From Callaeas wilsoni (lineage: Eukaryota > Chordata > Aves > Passeriformes > Callaeidae), in contig VWPU01011633.1 of assembly GCA_013398955.1 (NCBI GenBank), positions 489,397 through 553,396 on the forward strand: DNA of 64,000 bases, written 5' to 3'. The notes below the pieces were generated by a model. That model had not been told where the DNA came from. It was given only the letters and a program-made list of their open reading frames with translations, and ran no database searches. The position numbers and the translations under genes are program-made. Below, piece after piece: positions 1-12,420 of the stretch. The first letter of the stretch is position 1; each line of letters starts with the position of its first letter.

Positions 1-2211
1 TAGATTGTGACTTATTATGCCAAGTCCAGCAAACCCTGAAGAGACTGTGCCTGCCTAAACTTGCATGTTGAAATGCTTTTGATTCCCCTTTTGGGGAAAA
101 GAAGGAAGCAACCCTTGGCAGGAGAGCATTGAAGGGGTACTGTGGGAAACTGCACGGCAGTGGAGTTTTCACTGGCACTTGTGTGTTTCTGGCCTGATAT
201 GATTGAGCGCAGACTTTTCTGAATATATCCTTACCCTGCTACTTTTTCGACTCTTTTTTTTGCAAGTGTGAGGCAGAATGCAGCATTTCAAGCAGTCAGC
301 TTAAGGCTGGCAATTCTGAACTGGAACTACAGTTTCACTGCCCTGGTCCTTAACAGGGCTTCAAAATGCCCAGAAGTTCTCATATTTCCAGCTCTAACTT
401 TAAAAGTGGTCCATAAGATTTATGAACAGCTGCCTCTGTCCCCTTTGCTGCTTTCCAGACAGTGGGTGAACCTAGTCCACAAACATCCCACAAAATAGTT
501 TTCTCTACAAGCAGAATATACCTAACGAAAAAAGAAAAGCAATGTGGTCTTCCCCAGGTCTCCTCCCAGAACCTGATTTTTCTAGTGTGTTCCATTCACT
601 GGTCTGTTAGAGAAATATTAACATCTTCACTGAATTTGTATTTTTAATTTAGATTTTTCCTTATACTGGAATCCACAAAAGATCCAAATGTCCAAATAAT
701 ATTTTAATAACAGATCAAGGCATAATTAGGTCTACTCTTAGCAGGAGTACTGGTCTGTATACATTTCCATGCATTAGAAAGTATGATTCAGCTGTCTGTA
801 AAAGGATAGACTAATTATAGTGACAGGGAGGATTAATGCTGTCCTTGTTCTAGCAACTTGTTATTCACAGTGTGAAAGCCCTCAAACATCTTTTGCTTGG
901 GGGGGGAAAATTTGGGGACTGCCCTGGGATGCAACAGAATAAAGTCACTTTGTCAGGACAAAGCCATAAAGATGATAATCATAAGATGGCATCTCAATGT
1001 GAACTGTGTGAACTCTGAGTTTTCACAGTACACTCTAAGAGGCTGCATATGAGCACACTGTCATTGTGATAGTGTGTCAGGCACCCCCAGTGCTGCCTCA
1101 TATTGTTCTATGCAGGACTGTGGATTTTCTGTTTTACCAGACTTGAATTTGGTATGGAAATGTTTTACCAGACTTTGAATGCATGGAAATGCTCGCCTAT
1201 TCAAAAATTATTAAAGACTTTGTTATTTTTAATATCCCTACGCCACTTATGTTTAGCTATGTCTGTTCCCCTGCATTTGCCTGCATTTAAGAAAGGAACA
1301 CATTTTAAAAGGCACAAACCAAGCAAAAGCATAGTGTTGTAGGGAGTTTTCTTCCATTTCTCTGGCAGTGTAGCTTTTTTAGATTGCAGTCATGTTCATT
1401 GCTAACAAGTCACAGGTGAGCACCACATGAGCAGATGAAGATATGATTATAATGGGTGTGTTGACAGTTCTTTATCCCTAACATATGCATCTTAACATGC
1501 ACATGTGCATCTGTCATATAGTTAGAGAGGCTGTTTTTGGTTTCTTGCTGATGTGGATGTGTGTGTGCAGTGTTTAAAAAATATATGACCTATTTTATCT
1601 AATTTTTGACCAGATTCTTTGGAGCAGTGGTCACTTCCTTTAGCCCTAGCTGAGCACCTTCTTAATAACTTCATGTATGATATGCTTGATTAAACTGTGG
1701 AAAACAGGAATGTTGAGAAAAACAGGTATTGAAAGGACTCTGGCAAGGTTGACAGAGAACATTTCTACAGAGATAACTCTAATAGACATTGCCAGTGGGA
1801 GAGAAACAGATTGAAAAAGTTAAAACACCCTCTCTGTCCTCCTAGGCACAGTAATGGGATCGAAATCGAGATATTTTGTTGTTGGATGATTACACAGTGT
1901 AGCTTTACTGCTAGATATCACACAAGCCATGATGTCCCACTTCAGTAAGGATGCTTTGATAGCTCTAAAGCTTCATTAGAATCAAACAAGGTTTAGTACC
2001 TGGTCAATAAAAGTATTTGACTGCAGTATTAAAATAAACCTTCACAAAATTCCTGCTGTGAAGCTCTGAAGCCAAAAATATATGTTTCTGTGTTCACTCT
2101 GCTATTCTTCCTATTTATGTTCTTTTTTCCTGAACTTTGATATGAAAAGAGGAAAAAATCATGAAACTGCAAATCATCCATTTGTGTTTATATTTGCTGT
2201 ATCCTCTTCAG
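1..2211 (+). other. NPAS3: NPAS3 intron, 3' part (upstream of the penultimate coding exon)
   Basis: AT-rich sequence ending in a pyrimidine-rich acceptor (CTCTTCAG) directly before the exon at 2212. I found no open frame resembling bHLH, PAS or other NPAS3 exons, and no interspersed repeat I could recognise. The small open frames here have no coding character. It is read as intron because the next exon begins with a split codon and therefore needs an upstream exon outside the window. Confidence 0.8.
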
Positions 2212-2327
2212 TAACCCAGAGTACAAGGACACTCCAATGGATATTGCACAACTTCCTCATCTGCCAGAGAAAACCTCAGAATCCTCAGAGACCTCTGACT
2301 CTGAATCAGACTCAAAGGACAACTCAG
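2212..2327 (+). CDS. NPAS3: NPAS3 penultimate coding exon
   Basis: This 116 bp exon encodes [20 protein letters not shown] followed by an acidic, serine-rich run of the [12 protein letters not shown] type, which I recognise as NPAS3 just C-terminal to its PAS region. It is flanked by a CTCTTCAG acceptor and a CAG|GTAACA donor. It starts with the last base of a split codon and ends with the first base of the next. The final G joins AG at 5042 to make Glu, which restores the frame of the last exon. NPAS3 is a nuclear bHLH-PAS transcription factor that dimerises with ARNT-family partners and acts in neural development. The bHLH and PAS domains themselves lie upstream, outside this window. Confidence 0.93.
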
Positions 2328-5041
2328 GTAACACATATGGTGTGCCTTTACATCCACAAGAGGTTCATATCCTGACAGCCACATGGTCAGCTTTCCAGTT
2401 GCTTTTACTTCTCAAGTATTGTTCCATTATAACCAAAAAAAAAAAATCATATAAGATTAAATTGAAAAACACTAGCAAAATCTTTTAATGATCTTAGCAT
2501 TTCCATTTCCTCAGAATTTCTCTTCACTTTCTCCATTCCTTCTTGCCTACATAGCACCAAACTAAATATTTGATTTCCCAGCTGTGCTTATGAACAGCTA
2601 TTGTGCCTCTTGCAGAGGACTTGGGATTGCAACTGTTGGACAAAATTCTAGTTCTCTTTCCAAAGTAGGCAGATATTCTGCAGAGAGGTCTCTACTGTCA
2701 ATCTTTATGACTTTTTCCTGTATAAATACATTCTTGAAGAGTCTCACTAGGGGGCAGCGAAGATTGAAAAATTTGAGAGTATTCTTGGGTTAAAAGTTAT
2801 ATTTAATTAAAAGGTGTGGGTTCAAGAATTTGTTTCTAAGCTCTTTAAGTCTGGGACTTGAACTGCTTTTTAAAAGCTGAGTGTACTTGTCAAGCTCTAT
2901 GTGTAAATTAGTCCTACAGATGGTCCAGTGCACAGATGGTTCACACATTCCCTGTTAGTTTTGAGAGTGGTTACCTAGGCACAGGTACAAATCATCTGGC
3001 CTTGAAAGAAGTGTGTTTTCCTGTAGCCCAAGTAAAGATGTTACTCAGCTGTCATATGCAACATGGTTGGATGGATGGATGGATGGATGGATGGATGGAT
3101 GGATGGATGGATGGATAGAGAGATAGATAGACAGACAGACAGATGGGTGGATGGATGATTTTTCTCTCATGTCTATGATAACAACCAAAAACAGTCTGGA
3201 GAAAATGGATCACAGTGATATAAATCAAGATAAAGCTGTCATTGGTAATCTCTTCATCCATTCCCAGTGCTTCCTTTATGCTGTCTTGTTCCAAAAGAGC
3301 CAAATAACACATATATGGAGACCAGTTTGCATTTCCCATATGCACTGGAAGTTTCTCAGGTGAGAACATGAGAAGTACATGTACATTCATGACTTCTAAA
3401 GCTGATGCAGAGCAGGACAGCATTCCAAAGGTGCGCGGGTATCTACATCTCAGAAGGAAATATCTGGGAGTCTTGGAAGGCAGAAGACACAGGGTCATGT
3501 TTATTACAAAGGAATTAAATAGAAATGCCAAAGGACCTGAAATTGAAACAGCATTTTGAATGAAACCAACAAGTTCAGTTCAAGCTCTGATATAATCCCA
3601 GGCAAATATTGTGCAGCTTTAGACCACCTCACTCTAAGACCACTCTTCCCCAACTAGAAACTATGGCCTTAAAAGAAAACATCTTCCAAAAAAGGAAGAA
3701 AATATTGTAGGAGAAATTCAGTCCTAGCTGGAACAAAAAGCTGGATGAACCTTAGGGGTTTACAGCTGCTACTTTGTTTCTATAGGTTTTATTTTTCAAA
3801 AGGAAGGGTCTCTCTGCTGCTGCTGACATAAGCAAACTCCCACTAAGTGACTTGTGAAGTGCAGTGTCCTGAATGCTCAGGCAGCTTTCCTGTCAAACCC
3901 ACCTTCAGCACTTCTGGGAAATAGTTTGGTATTGACATGGCTCCAGAAGTAACCAATATCTTTAGAGGCAAACCGGCCCTTCCTCTCTCCCCCTAAAACA
4001 AGGATATTGAAAAGGGTAGTACTTGGCTCTGGTGAGTGAAAAACATCTTTTATTAGGCAACAAAAGATTTCTGGCTGGTCTGTAAAGGACGGGGTTTCCT
4101 GAAACCTTTCGTGACCCTTTCTAGCATAGTGTGATAATGGAGCATATTCAGTCTCAAAGCTGCTTTGGCTCGCCGAGTCCAGTGGGCTAGAGTGTTTATC
4201 TCACCCGTATTAGAATTATAATTAAGTGAATTCAGGCAAGAAGAGTGACAGCTTCTCAGTGCTGTAGCTGTGCTATTTTCAGTGGTCTTTAGATTATTTG
4301 AATCAATCAAGAAATTAATTCACTGGCTGATTTTTTTTTGTATTTTTTTATATTTGTTGTCCTTCAGGAGAATATGAGGAGACAGTCTAGCAACATAACA
4401 GAATTGTTTTAACAATAAATGGGTTTATTCATTCATTTTAACTGGTTTATTCATTCATTCAGATTTATACAGAGATGAGTTGCTTCTCCTCTCACACAGG
4501 AGGAAATGAGCAGTAATTCCACTGCAGCCAGAGACTCTATGCCACTTCAAAAGTGGCAATGGTCAGAGGAAAATGAGATGAGAGTACTAGAATCTTCATT
4601 AGTAAATAGTGCTATACCTGGATGCCTGCCCACTGTAGGAGAATGTGGATGTGAAAGAACAATCACCAGAACATAACTGTGATAATGGGATTGTTCACTG
4701 ACTCCTCTTTGGATGGCATGGCTACAATGACGTTGTGCTTACGGCTGTCAACATGATTCTTGTCCAGTGAGCAGATGAAAAGGCCCCCTCAATCGAGGTG
4801 CAGCCATATAGCATAGGCTTCTAGTGCATTAACAGTCCTGAGTCATTCTCAGAGACATTCATGGTGATCAAAACTCTCCAAACACAACACTGAAAAAAAA
4901 ATGCAGCTCTACAGAAGAGAACATCTTTTGCCCAAAAAGGTTAAAGCAAATCCAATCTCATTGGTAGGTAGAAATCTGGACTTGGATTATGATACTATGT
5001 TCCCATTGCTAATGGTTTGTTTCACTTTCATTTTGCTCCAG
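2328..5041 (+). other. NPAS3: NPAS3 last intron
   Basis: This 2.7 kb intron lies between a GTAACA donor and a TTTTGCTCCAG acceptor. It contains the TGGA microsatellite at 3068 and a short direct repeat: the 16-mer ggtttattcattcatt occurs at 4422-4437 and again at 4444-4459. The stretch 4040-4320 is unique and of more balanced composition than its flanks, so it could be a conserved noncoding element, but that needs an alignment. The 159-residue open frame on the - strand at 3052-3531 exists only because it reads through the microsatellite. Confidence 0.85.
3068..3157. repeat. TGGA tetranucleotide microsatellite
   Basis: Twelve perfect TGGA units run from 3068 to 3115. They are followed by a decayed ATAG/ACAG/GGATGG tail to about 3157. 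It lies inside the last NPAS3 intron and is likely length-polymorphic. Confidence 0.97.
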
Positions 5042-6351
5042 AGGACAATGAGAACTCAAAGTCAGATGAGAAAGGAAACCAGTCAGAAAACAGTGAAGAC
5101 CCTGAATCCGACAGGAAAAAGTCAGGAAATCAGTCAGATAATGAAATGAACTGTAATGAGGATGGGAACAGCTCCAGCAACCAGGACAGCAGGGACAGTG
5201 ATGACAGCTTTGAAAACTCAGACTTCGAGAATCAAAAGGCCCCTGAGGACAGTTTTGGCACTCTTGGCTCTATGCAGATCAAGGTGGAGCGCTATGTTGA
5301 GAGTGAGTCAGACTTGCGGTTGCAGAACTGTGAATCACTGACCTCCGACAGTGCCAAGGACTCAGACAGTGCAGGTGAAGTAAATGCCCAGTCTTCCAGC
5401 AAACATCAGAAGAGGAAGAAGAGGAGAAAAAAGCAAAAGGGAGGCAGCATGACCCGGAGAAGGCTGTCAAGCACCTCAAGTCCGAATGGACTTGACTCAG
5501 CTTTGGTGGACCAGCCCCAGCTGCTCTCGTCACCAAACAGTGCCTCAGTGCTCAAAATTAAAACAGAAATCTCAGAACCTATCAATTTTGATAATGATAG
5601 CAGTATTTGGAATTACCCACCCAACAGGGAAATCTCAAGGAACGAATCACCCTACAGTATGACCAAGCCCCCCAGCTCCGAGCACTTCCCTTCCCCCCAA
5701 GCCAGCAGTAGTTTACATGTCTCCATTCCAGACTCTGTTCTCACCCCACCGGGGACTGAAAATACTGCCAGCCGTAAAACTCAGTTCAGCACCTCATCCA
5801 ACTCGGCCTTGGCTCCAGTGTCCTCTGACCCTTTGTCACCCCCACTTTCAGCATCTCCAAGGGACAAACATCCAGGAGGTCCCACAACGTCCAACTCTTT
5901 GTTGTACACTGGGGATCTGGAAGCCCTTCAGAGGTTACAAGCAGGCAATGTGGTGCTTCCTTTGGTTCACAGGGTAACGGGAACCCTTGCTGCGACCAGC
6001 ACTGCTGCTCAGAGGGTCTACACCACTGGCACTATTCGGTATGCTCCAGCTGAAGTTACTTTAGCCATGCAGGGCAACCTCCTCCCCAACACCCATGCTG
6101 TTAACTTTGTTGACGTTAACAGCCCCAGCTTTGGGCTGGATCCTAAAACACCGATGGAAATGCTCTACCACCACGTTCACCGACTCAATATGTCGGGACC
6201 GTTTGGAAGTGCTGTGAGCGGGGCCAGTCTGACCCAAATGCCTGCAGGGAATGTGTTCACAACTGCCGAAGGACTTTTTTCCACTCTTCCATTTCCTGTG
6301 TACAGCAATGGCATTCACACTACACAGACTCTGGAACGGAAAGAGGATTGA
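5042..6351 (+). CDS. NPAS3: NPAS3 last coding exon (C-terminal transactivation region)
   Basis: The exon opens after the TTTTGCTCCAG acceptor, completes a Glu codon and then runs 435 codons to TGA at 6349-6351, ending in the NPAS3 C-terminus LERKED. It encodes the long, low-complexity C-terminal half of the protein. In order it has an acidic Ser/Asn-rich segment, the motif MQIKVERY, a strongly basic [15 protein letters not shown] stretch near 5401-5445, the motif [10 protein letters not shown] near 5551-5580, and a Ser/Pro-rich region. It finishes with a better-folded-looking tail ([19 protein letters not shown] onward). IKVE and IKTE both fit the psi-K-x-E sumoylation consensus, and the basic stretch fits a nuclear localisation signal; these are inferences from motif. 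The family role is transcriptional activation through this region. No frameshift or stop is seen. Together with the 116 bp exon it accounts for about half of a roughly 930-residue protein. Confidence 0.97.
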
Positions 6352-6713
6352 AATATGACCACATACTGTGTTCAGTGTTATACTCTGAGGCATAGACTAT
6401 GTTTTAATTTAGACCTTTAATTCTAGCACTTTGAATTTGAGCAGGTCAGCTTATTATCTCAATATGATGGTCCCCATTTCATTCCCTTTCTCTTTAACTT
6501 GACTTATTCTTTAATGTAAAGATATTTTTTTATTTTTGCCTTCAGAGAGTCGAAGTACCAGTTGCCTGCCATTTTGTCTTCTTCTAAGATGTGTGTTTTT
6601 TCCTTTGCATCTTTATTAAGATGCCTTTAATATGTGTATGCCTCTGCCATAGAATACTCAGTGTTGTGGTAAAGAGATTTTAAAGTGACAACCATTGGTT
6701 TTACTCCAAAATG

Positions 6714-6732
6714 ATCTTGATATGATCAAGAT
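6714..6732 (+). other. Small hairpin in NPAS3 3' UTR
   Basis: ATCTTGAT and ATCAAGAT form an 8 bp perfect inverted repeat around an ATG loop. It would fold as a short stem in the mRNA. It is too small to be a microRNA precursor. Confidence 0.5.
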
Positions 6733-8022
6733 TAAAACAGACAAGCATAAACAATGTGCCCTGTTTGACTAAGTCAAATGAAAAGGGGGTTTTGTTCCTA
6801 ATTCCTTTAAAATAGGGGATAGTATTTTAGAATTTTATGCAGAGTTTAATTCTCTTTTTATGGTTAAGATTTTCTTACTTGCACATAAAATAATTTGGGT
6901 TCTTAAAAAGTTAATTTCTGGCCTGTGACTAGAATGTTAAAAAGTTGGACTAAATGTTAATTACTGAAACTTTAACTTAATTTCTAAAACCATGGTGCTA
7001 TCATTTATTAATCTGTAATGTCTTCATACAATATGCAGCTTGTGGGCTGGGTTTTTTGGAAAGAATGTGTTCCGTACTGGTTTATAGTGGGGTGCTGCAG
7101 TCTCCTTGGTTAGTTAAGACAAAAGCCCTCATTAACATTTGCTGCAGGACTTAAAATTTGTTACCTCCAAACTAACAAGCATAGCCTCACATCAAATTTA
7201 AATGGGTCAGGAAGCCTTTTTCAAAAAGCGCTTAAAAACAAAAAACTCAATTTAATTGACGCGAGGAGCAGTTTCTTAGGTGCATATTGTTTTGCTTTAT
7301 TTTTTTCTCAGTGTAACTGAGGCTAATTTTACAACATCAAATAACACTTCAGAGTAAAAATAAAAAAAAACAGAAGAACTATTTAACATGTTTCATTTTG
7401 TTTTTCATTTAATATTATAGAGGGAAGGTTGTAAATTTCTTTTTGTTCTTTGATTTGGGTATTTTTTTGTTGTTTTCTTTTTCCTTATTTCTAGTGTTGA
7501 AACCAATATGTTTTAAAACTAAAGGATGGGTTAATAAGCTTGAAATAGATAACTACAACTGAAAACTGCACATTAAGTAAAAGAAAAGAAATCTCCTATT
7601 TTGTCTTTGTTGCCAGAAATCACAGTGTAGTGTCAAACACTCCAAATGACTGTCAAATATAAATTCTTCTTCCACTCCATCTTTGGCAGCTGTTTGTTAA
7701 GGCATCTAATAACAGATGTGAGAACTGTAATGTGTACAATGTGTAAGTGTCCTTGGCTGTCAGTCCCATTGCAGTTTCAATGTGTGTTACTATATGCAGT
7801 ATATACTAAGCTAATGTAGTTGTTTTGTCCTTTGTCTTCTCTGTGCTTTATCTCTAGTCCGGAGTGGTAAAGTCCCATTCCTGCAGTCCTAGTGAACCAG
7901 TGATTCTTGGGGGTTAGTGGTTTTTGTGTGGTGGCCTTCCTCTGTAATGTCACCTTATGCTGCTTCCACTGTCTGTATACCTTTTAATTTCTGCTGTTGC
8001 TTTGCTGTTGTGTATTCTCAAA

Positions 8023-8115
8023 CCTCTCTCTTCCCCCTTCCTTTCTCCCCTCCTCCTCCACACGTTTCCCTCTCTCTTTCTCTCGCTCTCTCGTTCTCTC
8101 TTCTTCACTCTCAGA
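8023..8115 (+). repeat. Pyrimidine-rich (CT) tract in NPAS3 3' UTR
   Basis: About 90 bases are almost wholly C and T, with CCTCCTCC, CTCTCTCTTTCTCTC and related runs. In the NPAS3 mRNA this would be a polypyrimidine segment able to bind PTB- or PCBP-type proteins. The binding is inference; the composition is seen directly. Confidence 0.8.
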
Positions 8116-9305
8116 GATAAAAGACTCTTAACTAGCTCAAGGTTAATGGAGCCATTTTTCCCACAGAGGAATTCTGGGTATGACTTACTCTTCCAGTGTA
8201 CCCCACAATGCACTACAGAGTAATGCTCAGATAGATTAAGCAAATTGACGCCATATAGCCTCAGTTGTTAACATTCCCAGAGTCCTTGTGCTCGAACTGT
8301 AAGCAGAGGGTGCATTTCTTTGGTTTTCTCCTAGGTAGGCTGGCAGAGCAATATGTAGAGCAATTACCAGTGAGATAAGAAATTCTTTCAAAGGTCAACT
8401 GGCATTGTTTAAAAAGGAAACTGAGCTTAGAATTGTCATATATATTCGCTTATGTGTGCAATGCTAATGTATTAACTCAGCTGTCCTTCGAATTTTTGAT
8501 TACTCACTGCGTTGAGTCAATGTCTGCGGTAGCTTTGAATTTGAGAAGTAGGTCCAAGCCTCAGAGGAGTGATAGCAAAAAAGGAATTGGACGCTAGAAA
8601 TTTAATTAATGAGCTTTAAAAGATTCCATAGGAAGGATTTACGTAGGTCTGAAAAAGGCAAGAAAGCTGATTGGGAAATTCAAAGTTTAATTTTGGAAGC
8701 TCTGCTCTAGCTATGGAACAATCAAAGGATTGCACCTATCAGCTACAAAGAACAGCTAGACAGCTGTTGTTGTTTTGGGTTTTTTTTATAAATGTTTCTG
8801 TGTTGTGTCAAAATGATTTCTGGTGATTTAAACTAACAGATAATCACAGCTGCTGTCTAAATCCATAGTGTTTAAAATTACAAAATGAAAAAAAAACTTC
8901 ATTACCTGTGAAGACTGTGTCTGTGTTTTTAACTATTTCTTGTACAAATATATGAAATCTTTTATGAGGAGACTGGTGCCAAGTAGCTGAATAATGGGGA
9001 AAGGGATTCTGTTCGTATAAATCTTAGCAGTGTTACCAACTCTACAATATAAAAAAATTAAAATGTTAAAAAGTGACAGCTATGGTACATTTATTTTGTG
9101 TTAAGCTAACCGAATCTAACTTCTTGAGTGCCTGGCTTATTTGAAACATTTTTTTCATTGATCATTGATAATGCTGCAAATCAGAAATGTACATACTTCA
9201 TTTACAACAGGGTTCTTTTTATACTTTTGTAGATTCTCATACATGTCATACATGGTTGTCTTTATGTAACTTAATTTTTTTTCATCCCGCAGGTGCCATT
9301 TTCAT

Positions 9306-9311
9306 AATAAA
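9306..9311 (+). terminator. NPAS3: Probable NPAS3 poly(A) signal (AATAAA)
   Basis: Canonical AATAAA is followed by a U/GU-rich stretch (CTTCTCTTGGATTTGTTACT). It is the last good signal before the composition changes to intergenic sequence. An earlier AATAAA near 7363 lies in an A-rich run and could be an alternative site. Confidence 0.55.
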
Positions 9312-9330
9312 CTTCTCTTGGATTTGTTAC

Positions 9331-12100
9331 TATCTGGCATCATTTCTTTTACATATAACCATCCTGACTAATGAATGCTGGTAGTATTTGTTTGAGCAGG
9401 TATTTTTTAATCATTTTGTAAAAAAAAAAAAAAAAGAAAATAACTAAAATACAAGAAAAAAATAACCAAAAATCAAAGAGGAAAAAGCAAGATTTTATTA
9501 ACACTTGTGAAATGAAGAAAAGAAGCTGTCAAGATGTAGGTTAAGAATGCTAATCCAAATACTACAACAAACTTGCCACCATTCTAAATTCTCAGCTACC
9601 CCAACTCATTGTCATATTGAGCATTTTTATGCACATTATCAAAGCTGAATAATGGACCTGCAACATTAACCACTATAGAAAGTGTGCATTTTTTTCTTGA
9701 TTAATGCACACTGGAAGAGGTCAGCTTTTGCACATTAATCATTTAAAATGCACTTTATATTTTCATTTTCGTACTCTACAATGCTACAGTGAAACTCTTC
9801 AGTCACATTATATCCTACCTGGGCTGCTGATTCTTTTAAATATGTACTTTCTTTCCCCAGAGTGGTGACCTGTAAGTTGTTGGTGCCATGCTGCTAGACA
9901 TTCTGCCTTACCAACTGAGGACAGAAACATTTGCCAGTGCAGAACTGACAAGGCAAAAAGCCTTGGTCCCACAAATTAAAGGGGGAAAAACAAGTCAAAT
10001 ACGGTTTTGATTACACAGATATCCACACACAGTGGCTGGCCTTAAAAAGGGAGCAGCCTGCATAAATTCTGGGAAAAAAAGGCCCAGGGCAAGTGATTTT
10101 GGTCTCTGCAGTGAAAAGCAGGGAGAAGCTAAGGTACAGGAGATGCCACGCCAGGCACCCATTGCTGTGTGCTGACTCTGTGGCAGCTGCTGCATGTGCA
10201 GAGGATGGGCTGGGGGCGGTACAGGAGGGGAGCAGAAGCCTTCTCACCCACCACAGGTCTTCATTCATTGTCTTTCTTTACAGTGCCTCTCCCACCTGTG
10301 ACAAATACTTCCAAATTCCATATTTTATTTTGTTATTTCTGAGTATGCAGTCTCTAAGAATGCAAATTTGCCAACAGCCAAAATCTCTAAAGCAACGTGG
10401 AGTGCCTAATCTTTTCTCATCTGTATGTCCACTTAGAAATTAATGTCACTGGGCTAGCTGTTCTGGGTCGGATTCTGTTCGCCTTATTAATGCTGACTAA
10501 AACTGTCTATTCACAGTTTGCAGCACAATTCTTTACAGTGAAAGATACACTCAGCTGAAGTAAGAGCATGTGAATCTGGCTTGCTGGGCTGATTTAAAAA
10601 AAAAAAGTATTCATAGTTATAGCCCAGTGAGCCAGCCCAGTACCTTAATAGACTGAAGTCTGGCTCTTTGAGCTTCCAAGCAGTTCAGGATGCCCACTTC
10701 CCAGGCTCCAAGCACTGAGTTTGATACAACTCCAAGTTGCAGGGGGTAGAAAGAAGCAGAGGTTAGCAGTGCTGCTTTCAGTTCTGCTTGCGTGTTCCAG
10801 TTGGCAATGCATCTTGTTTATGAGGTAGCTAAGGGTGCCTATGCCAACCAAGAGGAAAACAGAATTTAAATGTAGATTGAGAGAATGACCAGAATAAAGC
10901 TTAATGGAAGAATAACTTGCCTGTTCCAAATAAGTGTTAAGCAGTATTACTAAAGCCACTAATTCCAAGAAGGGGCTTGAGAGGGACATTTCTGAGCTAT
11001 TATAAGGGCTTTTTATATCTCAGCCATACTGCCTACACATGCATCAGAGCATGGAGCTGATGGTCAAACTTAATAGACTGCTCTAAGATTTGCAGTTGAA
11101 TGAGGAAGTTGGTGCATTAAAGAAAATTATGGAAAGGCCATTTCATGGGGGGTTTTCATAGTGATGTTGGTGCACTTGTCTATCTCTTTTATCTGCAGCA
11201 ACTTTAATAAACAAAAGCAACTGCTTGAAAGGGTTGAGCCTTTTGAAAATGGTTCTTTGGGGTAAGCCTAGCCACTATCTTTGTAATATTTGAGGAAAAA
11301 CTCTTTACCATGCAGGAAGTTGGGCAAAATTTCTCAAGTCATTTCATCAAAGAACATTTCCCAAAACAACTGATCGCAGTAACTGCCATCTCTAGAAAAT
11401 TTGTTCCTGACCCACTTGTTTTGCAAGGTGATATATGCAGGTATTTAAAAGCTACCTGAAAGCTTGCAAGAGGAAAAGGGCTCTTTTGAAGCCTCATGAC
11501 TCTGAGAAGTTACAATGAAACAAAAACACTTCAGGAGTACTTAAATAATCAGCTCTGACAGCTTGCACTGGTGCTCTTGCACAGTGGTTGTGTCACTGGA
11601 GTAACTGCAATGCCCCTGACAGCACATTTATTGTTATGATTCTAGGAAATGCATTAGTTTAAATGTGTCAGTGCTCTCAGAGCTATTTGCATAGTATTTT
11701 CCCTTCTTACCGTTGTAATTTCTTTATTTTCATTTTAGGGCTGGGGGAGGAGGGTGGAAAGACTGGATATGCATTGTCAACTAATTTAATGAACTGTCAT
11801 CTATCCAGTGAGTTTACTGAAGAGCCTACAGAAATGTTAACAAATGGGATGTCACCAGAGCCACAGATGCTCAGGTAAGATCAAACCATTTATAAAACAT
11901 GCACATGCGTGCGCACAGACATTCAGATCTGCTACCTCTGAAAGCCAGTCGGGCTTTCAGACTGAGCAGGGTGGTACCTATGTATATATGCATAATAAAG
12001 CTCCTTTCTTCCTCTTTCACCTATTCTTTCATCTTTTCGTAGTGAGAATTGGAAGCTATTTTCATAAAACCTATCAAATCACATCCACATTTTTTCAGCA
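9331..12100. other. Intergenic, no gene seen
   Basis: Unique AT-rich sequence downstream of NPAS3. An A-rich run follows 9418. The small open frames near 10.0-10.4 kb and 10.6-11.0 kb have no coding character or splice context. No recognisable repeat was found. Confidence 0.6.
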
Positions 12101-12420
12101 AATCATGGTATTATAGAGTGGTTTGGGTTGGAAGAAACCTTAAAGATCATCTAGTTCCAACCCCCTTGCCATCGGCAGGGATGTAACCCAGTAGATCAGA
12201 TTGCTTAAGGCCCCATCTAACCTGGTCTTGAATACTTCAAGGGATGGGTTATCCACAACTTCTTTGAGCAACCTGTTCCTGTGATTCAACACTCTCTGAG
12301 TAAAGAATTTCTTCCTAGCATCTGATCTAAATCTGCCCTCTTTCTGTTTAAAACCATTTTCCTTTGTCCTGTCAGGATCTTTTTGAAAGCAATAGGACTT
12401 GAGATAAGCCAAGGATGCAG
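12101..12420 (-). mobile_element. CR1 LINE fragment (3' end)
   Basis: Read on the + strand it begins with a degraded form of the CR1 tail repeat, followed by GGTTTGGGTTGGAAG and AAAGATCATCTAGTTCCAA, and it continues through the block around AAGAATTTCTTCCTAGCATC. This is the antisense of the avian CR1 3' region, so the element points to the - strand. It carries many substitutions and is an old, inactive copy. The 90-residue open frame inside it is a by-product. Confidence 0.9.

Larger units (their letters stand above)
6352..9330 (+). other. NPAS3: NPAS3 3' untranslated region
   Basis: AT-rich sequence after the NPAS3 stop codon, with U-rich runs and no competing coding frame. It holds a small hairpin at 6714-6732, an internal AATAAA in an A-rich run near 7363, a pyrimidine-rich tract at 8023-8115, and a last poly(A) signal at 9306-9311. 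The 3' end is inferred as roughly 20 bases after that signal. The length of about 3 kb is my estimate; cDNA or 3'-end sequencing would fix it. Confidence 0.7.

Noticed and set aside
3052..3531. 159-codon open frame on the - strand
   Set aside because: Its start-distal part is a Ser-Ile-His-Pro repeat produced by the TGGA microsatellite; the rest shows no domain and lies within an NPAS3 intron.
4040..4320. Possible conserved noncoding element in the NPAS3 last intron
   Set aside because: It only looks less AT-rich and more complex than its flanks; without alignment there is no support for function, so it is mentioned only under the intron.
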